A stretch of 11,903 nucleotides of DNA from Halanaerobiales bacterium (GTDB lineage Bacteria > Bacillota_F > Halanaerobiia > Halanaerobiales > DTU029), in assembly GCA_016278415.1 (NCBI GenBank), contig JADQBV010000457.1, positions 1 to 11,903 on the forward strand. Reading direction: 5' to 3'. This document shows, one piece after another, positions 7,779-11,903 of the stretch; positions within the stretch are counted from its first letter, which is position 1, and each line of letters begins with the position of its first letter. The position numbers and the translations under genes are program-made. The notes beneath the pieces were generated by a model that was not told the DNA's origin, searched no databases, and saw nothing but the letters and a program-made list of their open reading frames with translations.

Positions 7779-7919
7779 TGTACAAAGTTTTAATAACCCA
7801 TCTATTTAACAAGTTTATAAATTAATGAAGGTGAATAATAATTATACCAATCTGGTCCTGTGGAATTAAAGGAAACTACTATTTGAATAAATTACTTGTG
7901 GGAGTTAAAAAATTCAAGG

Positions 7920-7974
7920 GTATTGCGAATACAATTCGATTTCCTATAGGTAAAGCTATACCTATCCAGCTTTA
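7920..7974 (+). repeat. Cluster of overlapping, mutually exclusive inverted repeats
   Basis: Four short dyads lie within 55 bases: GTATT-GCG-AATAC (7920-7932), CGAAT-ACA-ATTCG (7926-7938), ATAGGTA-6-TACCTAT (7946-7965) and TAAAGCT-10-AGCTTTA (7951-7974). The first two share bases 7926-7932 and the last two share 7951-7965, so each pair could form only one hairpin at a time. No T-run follows, so none is an intrinsic terminator. Function unknown. Confidence 0.4.
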
Positions 7975-8050
7975 AAAAAAGGGGTAAAGATTGTTAATAA
8001 ATCTGAATTTCGAAGAACGAACACGACTTTAGGAGGGAAAAAGGGATAAT

Positions 8051-8136
8051 TAACAATTACTGTATTATAAACATAATGTGAACTTAATTTTATAAAAAAA
8101 AATTTAAACGAAAAGATAGAGAATTAGTAATTGTTA
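8051..8136 (+). repeat. 11-bp inverted repeat flanking 64 bases
   Basis: TAACAATTACT (8051-8061) and AGTAATTGTTA (8126-8136) are exact reverse complements. They could close an 86-nt hairpin in RNA or be the ends of a tiny element. The enclosed sequence is AT-rich with an A-run and no gene. It sits 26 bases before the terminator at 8163, so a short structured transcript ending there is possible; TTAACA (8050-8055) with CATAAT 16 bp downstream is a possible but weak promoter. Confidence 0.35.
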
Positions 8137-8162
8137 TCAAAATAAGATATATAAAAATACTG

Positions 8163-8189
8163 AGATTCCAGAGAATTGGAATCTTTTTT
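8163..8189 (+). terminator. Rho-independent terminator
   Basis: An 8-bp perfect stem, AGATTCCA (8163-8170) and TGGAATCT (8177-8184), with a 6-base loop, runs directly into six T residues (8184-8189). It would end transcription coming from the mannosidase operon, or from a small RNA in the preceding gap, before the PadR promoter at 8234. Confidence 0.88.
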
Positions 8190-8233
8190 ATTACTGTTAA
8201 TTTTTCTTGCCTAACTAATACAGCATAATTAAC

Positions 8234-8262
8234 TTGACATACATTGAAGTTCTAGGTATAAT
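8234..8262 (+). promoter_or_regulatory. Consensus sigma-A promoter for the PadR operon
   Basis: TTGACA (8234-8239) and TATAAT (8257-8262) are exact consensus hexamers with a 17-bp spacer, the best promoter in the window. Transcription would begin near 8269, about 33 bases before the PadR start codon. Such a strong promoter is expected to need repression, in line with the PadR gene it drives. A 7-bp inverted repeat, GTTAATT (8196-8202) and AATTAAC (8227-8233), ends directly against the -35. Confidence 0.9.
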
Positions 8263-8290
8263 GATTTTAATACATAGTATTTCTAGGTAT
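8250..8290 (+). promoter_or_regulatory. Candidate PadR autoregulatory operator
   Basis: A 10-bp direct repeat TTCTAGGTAT occurs at 8250-8259, overlapping the -10, and at 8281-8290, just before the ribosome site; the copies are 31 bp apart, close to three helical turns. Centred between them, at the expected start point, is the palindrome AATAC-ATA-GTATT (8269-8281). AT-rich dyads near the start point are usual for PadR regulators, which commonly repress their own operon. Which element is bound is not shown by the sequence. Confidence 0.5.
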
Positions 8291-8301
8291 TGGAGGTTCT
8301 C

Positions 8302-8652
8302 ATGGATATATCAAAGGATTTAATTGCTGCTTCAGCTACACCGCTTATTTTAGCTATTTTAAAAAAACAGGATAGCTATGGTTATGAAATTATTAAGAAG
8401 ATAAAAAAGGCTTCTAATAATGAAATTGTCTGGACTGAAGGAATGTTATATCCAGTATTACACAGATTGGAAGAAAATGGGTTTATTGAGTCTTACTGGG
8501 AAAAATCGGGAAACGGGCGTAGGCGAAAGTATTATCTTTTAAAAGAAAGGGGGCAATTAGAATTAGAAAAGCATAAGAAACAGTGGGAAATAGTACACTC
8601 TACTTTGTCTGCAGAAATTTATGGTAATGATGATGAAAAGGGAGGAATATAA
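8302..8652 (+). CDS. PadR-family transcriptional regulator
   Basis: A 116-residue cytoplasmic winged-helix repressor of the short PadR class. The family pattern is clear: LILAILKKQDSYGYEIIKKI (about 16-35), then WTEGMLYPVLHRLEENGFIESYW (recognition helix and start of the wing) and the wing GNGRRRKYYLL. A C-terminal helix (about 86-105) would make the dimer. ATG 8302 is chosen because GGAGG (8292-8296) stands 5 bases before it; the TTG at 8290 would place the ribosome site inside the gene. Its stop TAA overlaps the ATG of the next gene by one base, so the two are translationally coupled. PadR genes are often paired like this with a membrane protein they control. The inducer is unknown. Confidence 0.94.
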   Translation: MDISKDLIAASATPLILAILKKQDSYGYEIIKKIKKASNNEIVWTEGMLYPVLHRLEENGFIESYWEKSGNGRRRKYYLLKERGQLELEKHKKQWEIVHSTLSAEIYGNDDEKGGI

Positions 8653-9995
8653 TGTTTGATTTAGAATTAAACATAAGCTCTTGGTCTGATTATTTGCGTT
8701 CTAGTGGTAAATTGGATGAAGAAGATGTTATAGAGCTAGAGAATCATCTACGAGAACAAACTGATGAATTAATAGAGAATGGACTCAGTGAAGATGAAGC
8801 CTTTTTAATTAGTGTAAAGAGATTAGGAAATGTTAATATGATATCAGAGGAGTATTCTAAAGTAAATACTGAAAATTTGTGGAAACAATTATTGCTTGAT
8901 CCAGTTGACCCAGGTGTAAAGAAAAAGAGCCGGCGTGATATCTTATTAGTTGTTTTATTTTCTTTATTAGCAGGTACAGTTGCCAAAATACCTACTTTTT
9001 TTGGTCTAGATATGGATAGTGTTGTTTATTTTAAAAACATTAGCTTCTATATTCTACCATTCATAGTATTGTTTTTTGTGATTAAGCATGATATTAATAA
9101 GAAACTGGTATTGTATATTACAGGTGTTTTCGCATTAACAGGGTTAATTATAAATCTCTATCCTTCATATAGTCCCAATCATACAGCCATGTTAACGGGA
9201 GTACATCTTCCTATTATGTTATGGTTAGTCACTGGAGTGGCTTATTTGGGTGAAGAATGGAGGACTAAAAAAGGTAGAATGAATTTCATACGTTTTACAG
9301 GTGAGAGTTTAATTTATGGTAGTTTGATTATGCTTGGATTAATGGTTTTGATGATGTTTATTTTTGCTATTTTTGAATCAATATCAATTGATGCAGAAAG
9401 TTTTTTTGAGAATTATTTTATTTTCTATGGTGGATGTGCTGCTGCAATGATTACTGTTTATCTAGTTGAAACAAAAAAGAGTGTAGTAGAAAACTTCGCC
9501 CCGATTCTCGCCAAAATATTTAGCCCATTATTTTTGATTACAATGGTAATTTTTTTAATGGTTATTGTAATTACGGGAAATAGTCCTTTTGTTGAAAGAA
9601 ATTTTTTGATTGCTTTTGATTTAATGTTAGTGTTAGTCCTGGGACTGGTTTTATATACAATCTCTGCCAGAAATATTTATGATAAAGTTAATATATTTGA
9701 TTATTTAAATACTGCTTTAATTTTTGTCGCAATAATTGTAGATAGTGTTGCTTTATCGGCAATATTATTTAGATTATCAGAGTACGGAATTAGTCCTAAT
9801 AAACTGGCTGCCCTGGGTGAAAATATTCTTTTATTAGTTAATCTTGCTGTTCTTCTATGGTTATATATTCGCTATTTTGTGAGAAAGATAAAATTTGAGA
9901 AAATTGAAATCTGGCAAACTCGTTATTTAACAGTTTATGCAATATGGATGGCTATAGTTGTGTTTGTATTTCCAATTGTCTTTCGGTTTCGTTAA
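8652..9995 (+). CDS. Polytopic membrane protein with permease-prefix (HAAS-like) domain and DUF4153-like body
   Basis: A 447-residue integral membrane protein. Residues 1-70 are a soluble helical domain (WSDYLRSSGKLDEEDVIELENHLREQTDELIENGLSEDEAFLISVKRLGN) of the 'permease prefix domain 1'/HAAS type, which is typically found next to PadR regulators. About eleven hydrophobic segments follow (near 97-112, 127-145, 152-170, 183-199, 220-241, 254-272, 290-309, 317-336, 350-373, 389-410 and 425-444). The last part, RLSEYGISPNKLAAL (374-388) followed by a helix and then RYLTVYAIWMAIVVFVFPIVF (424-444), resembles the DUF4153 family, whose function is not established. The ATG overlaps the PadR stop and uses GGAGG (8641-8645) inside the PadR gene. 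No ATP-binding or catalytic motif is visible. It could be a stress sensor or transport protein whose prefix domain communicates with PadR; that is inference. Confidence 0.8.
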   Translation: MFDLELNISSWSDYLRSSGKLDEEDVIELENHLREQTDELIENGLSEDEAFLISVKRLGNVNMISEEYSKVNTENLWKQLLLDPVDPGVKKKSRRDILLVVLFSLLAGTVAKIPTFFGLDMDSVVYFKNISFYILPFIVLFFVIKHDINKKLVLYITGVFALTGLIINLYPSYSPNHTAMLTGVHLPIMLWLVTGVAYLGEEWRTKKGRMNFIRFTGESLIYGSLIMLGLMVLMMFIFAIFESISIDAESFFENYFIFYGGCAAAMITVYLVETKKSVVENFAPILAKIFSPLFLITMVIFLMVIVITGNSPFVERNFLIAFDLMLVLVLGLVLYTISARNIYDKVNIFDYLNTALIFVAIIVDSVALSAILFRLSEYGISPNKLAALGENILLLVNLAVLLWLYIRYFVRKIKFEKIEIWQTRYLTVYAIWMAIVVFVFPIVFRFR

Positions 9996-10057
9996 AATAT
10001 CTTTATCGCTGGAATTTAGAGTTAATATATAAAAATTAATTAATCAGTTCTTACATA

Positions 10058-10144
10058 GTAAAAATTCTTTTGGGCATCTTTATTATATGGGTAACCTTTG
10101 CTGTAGGTGCACTTGCTGTGGGATACTATCCGGAAATATGGTAG
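10058..10144 (+). pseudogene. Short open frame for one membrane helix, probably a gene remnant
   Basis: The frame reads VKILLGIFIIWVTFAVGALAVGYYPEIW and stops at 10142-10144. It is one clear transmembrane helix, strongly hydrophobic with glycine and alanine, unlike random AT-rich translation. There is no ATG; TTG at 10070 would give 24 residues but no ribosome site precedes it, and the frame is closed further up by a TAA at 10037. It is best read as the last piece of a lost membrane protein, possibly related to the upstream membrane-protein operon, or a small membrane peptide using an unusual start. Confidence 0.35.
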
Positions 10145-10148
10145 TACC
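10121..10148 (+). repeat. Imperfect hairpin before the CbrA-like gene
   Basis: GGATACTATC (10121-10130) pairs with GGTAGTACC (10140-10148) over nine pairs with one bulged A and one G-U pair, around a 9-base loop. No T-run follows, so it is not a terminator. It lies 42 bases before the next start codon and overlaps the end of the short membrane frame. It could be an operator or a leader hairpin; nothing decides. Confidence 0.35.
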
Positions 10149-10190
10149 ACAGTTATATGAAAAAAAGTGGTGAATGAGGAGAGGAAAGCT

Positions 10191-11261
10191 ATGTTTGATA
10201 TTATAATTGTTGGTGGAGGACCTGCAGGATCCACTTTGGCAAGATTACTAGGTAAAAAATATAAAGTGTTGCTATTAGAGAAAAGATCATTTAATGAAAA
10301 GAAAACAGGACCTGTAAAGTGTTGTGGTGGTCTGATTGCTCCTGATGCTCAATTAATGCTTGCCAAATTTGGACTTGGAATTCCAAAGTCAGTATTGTTA
10401 AGTCCTCAGTTGTTTGCTGTTCGAACAATAGACTTAGATAATTACCTGGAAAGATATTATCAAAGGCATTATATAAATGTTGATAGAGAAAAATTTGATG
10501 AATGGCTTGAAGAAATTATTCCGCCAGAAGTAAAAATGATCAATAATTGTATTTATAAATCTTTTGGAATAAAAGATGATAGGGTAGTTGTGAAGTATAG
10601 TTATAAAAGTAGAGAATATGAAGCAGAGGCAAAACTATTAGTAGGTGCTGATGGTGCATTTTCTAAAGTAAGAAGGCAAGCATTTAATTTGTTTCCAAGT
10701 CCGAAATTATATATTTCTATTCAAGAATGGTTTAAGACTAATAGTAATTCAGATTATTATGGGGCTATATTTGATAGTGAAATTACGGATTTCTATTCAT
10801 GGACTATACCAAAAGAAGATTATTTAATACTAGGTTCTGCATTAAAACCAAATGACAAGGCAAAACAAAAGTTTGAATTATTAAAACACAAACTGCAGAA
10901 ATATGGCTTTAGGTTTGATAAAAGTATAAAGGTAAATGGTGCATATATCTATCGTCCACTTAATAACAAACAAATATGTATTGGTAATAAAAGAATAGCA
11001 TTAGTAGGTGAAGCTGCGGGATTTATAAGTCCAAGTTCAGCAGAAGGTTTTAGCTATGCATTTAAAAGTTCATTAGCGCTTGTGAAGGCACTAAATAATG
11101 GCATCAATGAATACCATAAACAATATTACAAAAACCTAAAACCGTTAATGAGTAACATACTATTGAAAAACATTAAATCTCCAGCAATGTATAATAATTT
11201 TTTAAGAAAACTCATAATGAAAACAAATATACTAAGCCTTGAGCCCGAAAAAGTAATCTAA
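10191..11261 (+). CDS. cbrA: CbrA-like FAD-dependent oxidoreductase (geranylgeranyl-reductase-like family)
   Basis: A 356-residue cytoplasmic flavoprotein of the p-hydroxybenzoate-hydroxylase fold. The FAD ADP-binding motif is GGGPAG (8-13) with Glu30 ending the second strand (LLLEKRSF). KCCGGLIAPDAQ (43-54) carries the CGGL-APDAQ signature that I recall from E. coli CbrA, which is of almost the same length. Further family motifs are LLVGADGAFSKVRR (149-162), DSEITDFYSWTI (195-206) and VGEAAGFISPSSAEGFSYA (272-290), the last with Glu where many relatives have GDAAG. E. coli CbrA alters the outer membrane and gives colicin M resistance; the reaction is unknown, but relatives reduce isoprenoid chains. 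ATG 10191 is chosen over GTG 10167 since GAGGAGAGG (10176-10184) precedes it by 6 bases and the FAD motif starts at once. It appears to be a single-gene unit. Confidence 0.88.
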   Translation: MFDIIIVGGGPAGSTLARLLGKKYKVLLLEKRSFNEKKTGPVKCCGGLIAPDAQLMLAKFGLGIPKSVLLSPQLFAVRTIDLDNYLERYYQRHYINVDREKFDEWLEEIIPPEVKMINNCIYKSFGIKDDRVVVKYSYKSREYEAEAKLLVGADGAFSKVRRQAFNLFPSPKLYISIQEWFKTNSNSDYYGAIFDSEITDFYSWTIPKEDYLILGSALKPNDKAKQKFELLKHKLQKYGFRFDKSIKVNGAYIYRPLNNKQICIGNKRIALVGEAAGFISPSSAEGFSYAFKSSLALVKALNNGINEYHKQYYKNLKPLMSNILLKNIKSPAMYNNFLRKLIMKTNILSLEPEKVI

Positions 11262-11395
11262 CAGAAACAGAGGGTGAGTAGAAACCTCTACAATATCTAT
11301 AAATCAATGAAAATACATAGTTACAGAGATTCTAAAAAAATATGTTTGAAGATGTTGTTGTATCTGAAGAAAAAATCACACTAAAGAAGGACATA

Positions 11396-11426
11396 TTGGA
11401 ATTGTAAGGAATATATATTATATATA
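11396..11426 (+). promoter_or_regulatory. Tentative promoter before the AraC-type gene
   Basis: TTGGAA (11396-11401) is followed at 17 bp by TATATA (11419-11424) and at 19 bp by TATAAT (11421-11426), inside a very AT-rich tract (11410-11450) where such matches arise easily. The position, 55 to 85 bases before the ATG at 11481, is reasonable. The rest of 11262-11395 holds no supportable gene. Confidence 0.3.
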
Positions 11427-11480
11427 ATTATATTTATTATGTTATAAAATAAGTTAATTTTTTGAGGAGGTGGTAATTTT

Positions 11481-11903
11481 ATGGATTTATATCTTGATAA
11501 GTTATGTGATGAATTGCCTTCTGGGTTACCTAATAATATTCCTATTAAGTTTTATTCAAGTGATAAAATTACTGTTTTACGGGCAGAAGATGTTTTTTCT
11601 GAGCAGCGTGCTTTTGATAGTTATAAGTTTTTAATTTCTTATTGTAACACACACCCAAAACTAAGATTGAATAGAAAAAATCTTAATATTGAGAAAAACA
11701 AATTTTTTTCAATTAATCCTGGCCAAGAACATGGTTTTGAACTGAAAACTAAAGTGCCCGATTTTAATGCTATTTTTATTGACAAAAAATATTTTACGGA
11801 AATTTCAAGAGAGATTTTTGGAATTAATGAGATTAAATTTGAAAATAAGAATAATAAAATATCCTCTTACTTATATCAGTTATTTAATAAATTTATATTT
11901 GAA
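11481..11903 (+). CDS. AraC-family transcriptional regulator, N-terminal sensor part (runs off the window)
   Basis: The first 141 residues of a gene cut by the window end; the frame is open to base 11903. The start is secure: GAGGAGGTGG (11464-11473) sits 7 bases before ATG. The segment KNKFFSINPGQEHGFEL (72-88), followed by FNAIFIDKKYFTEISREIFG, is the pattern seen in the beta-barrel (cupin-like) sensor domain of AraC regulators, where the NPGQ-H turn lies near the ligand pocket and the 'FID-F-EI--E-FG' helix follows. The two helix-turn-helix motifs that define AraC proteins would lie beyond the window, so the call rests on the sensor half only. It is preceded by the CbrA-like gene in the same direction but by its own possible promoter. 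The effector is unknown. Confidence 0.62.
   Translation, partial: MDLYLDKLCDELPSGLPNNIPIKFYSSDKITVLRAEDVFSEQRAFDSYKFLISYCNTHPKLRLNRKNLNIEKNKFFSINPGQEHGFELKTKVPDFNAIFIDKKYFTEISREIFGINEIKFENKNNKISSYLYQLFNKFIFE

Larger units (their letters stand above)
7779..8162 (+). other. Long non-coding stretch downstream of the mannosidase gene
   Basis: About 385 bases without a convincing gene. It contains a cluster of overlapping inverted repeats (7920-7974), an AGGAGGG sequence (8031-8037) with no start codon after it, and an 11-bp inverted repeat around a 64-bp spacer (8051-8136). One small frame is possible: TTG 7883 to a stop at 7975 (30 residues, MNKLLVGVKKFKGIANTIRF...), with AAAGGA about 10 bases upstream; the frame stays open further back to 7835. 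I do not recognise it. The stretch may be the 3' untranslated region of the mannosidase message up to the terminator at 8163, a small RNA region, or remains of lost genes. Confidence 0.5.

Noticed and set aside
8290..8301. TTG start adding four residues to PadR
   Set aside because: GGAGG lies within it, spaced properly for the ATG at 8302.
10167..10190. GTG start adding eight residues to the CbrA-like protein
   Set aside because: The ATG at 10191 has a good ribosome site at the right distance and places the FAD motif at the usual position.
11262..11390. Open frame after the CbrA-like stop, possible GTG start at 11274
   Set aside because: Lysine- and leucine-rich translation typical of AT-rich non-coding DNA, poorly placed ribosome site, no family.
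11342..11407. Small frame of 21 residues (MFEDVVVSEEKITLKKDILEL)
   Set aside because: No ribosome binding site, very short and no recognisable relative; at most a remnant.
11410..11450. AT-alternating tract with apparent dyads
   Set aside because: Low-complexity AT sequence forms such dyads by chance; kept only as promoter context.

Overview
The window is AT-rich and every gene I can support lies on the + strand. Gene starts carry strong GGAGG-type ribosome binding sites, and the window has a clear sigma-A promoter and an intrinsic terminator, so it looks like a low-GC Bacillota (Firmicutes) chromosome. The sugar-binding protein has a plain signal peptide with no lipobox cysteine, and a CbrA-like flavoprotein is present. 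Both would fit a two-membrane lineage such as Halanaerobiales, but this placement is inference and not proof.

Left part (1-4690 plus 4707-7778): the window opens inside the end of a GHMP-family sugar kinase. Next comes a complete LacI-family repressor, then a tight carbohydrate gene cluster: an extracellular sugar-binding protein, two MalF/MalG-type permeases and a cytoplasmic GH38 alpha-mannosidase. The likely story is import of a mannose-containing oligosaccharide or glycoside and its cleavage inside the cell, with the LacI protein as substrate-sensing repressor. No ABC ATPase gene is present, so a shared MsmX-type ATPase encoded elsewhere is expected. Two related operator-like sequences (413-430 and 1460-1477) lie in front of the repressor gene and in front of the transport genes, which suggests one repressor controlling both units. 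A perfect 15-bp hairpin separates the binding-protein gene from the permease genes, as is common where the binding protein is needed in excess.

Middle (7779-8301): about 385 bases follow the mannosidase without a convincing gene. They contain several overlapping inverted repeats, an unused Shine-Dalgarno-like sequence and an intrinsic terminator (8163-8189). A consensus promoter (TTGACA-17-TATAAT) then drives the next unit.

Right part (8302-11903): a PadR-family regulator overlaps by one base with a polytopic membrane protein that carries a 'permease prefix' (HAAS-like) N-terminal domain and a DUF4153-like body. A short open frame for one membrane helix (probably a gene remnant), a CbrA-like FAD-dependent oxidoreductase, and the sensor half of an AraC-type regulator that runs off the window end complete the layout.

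I see no CRISPR array, phage, insertion sequence, tRNA, rRNA or clear new multi-gene defence system. The items most worth a second look are the paired LacI operators, the structured non-coding stretch after the mannosidase, and the repeat-palindrome-repeat arrangement at the PadR promoter.
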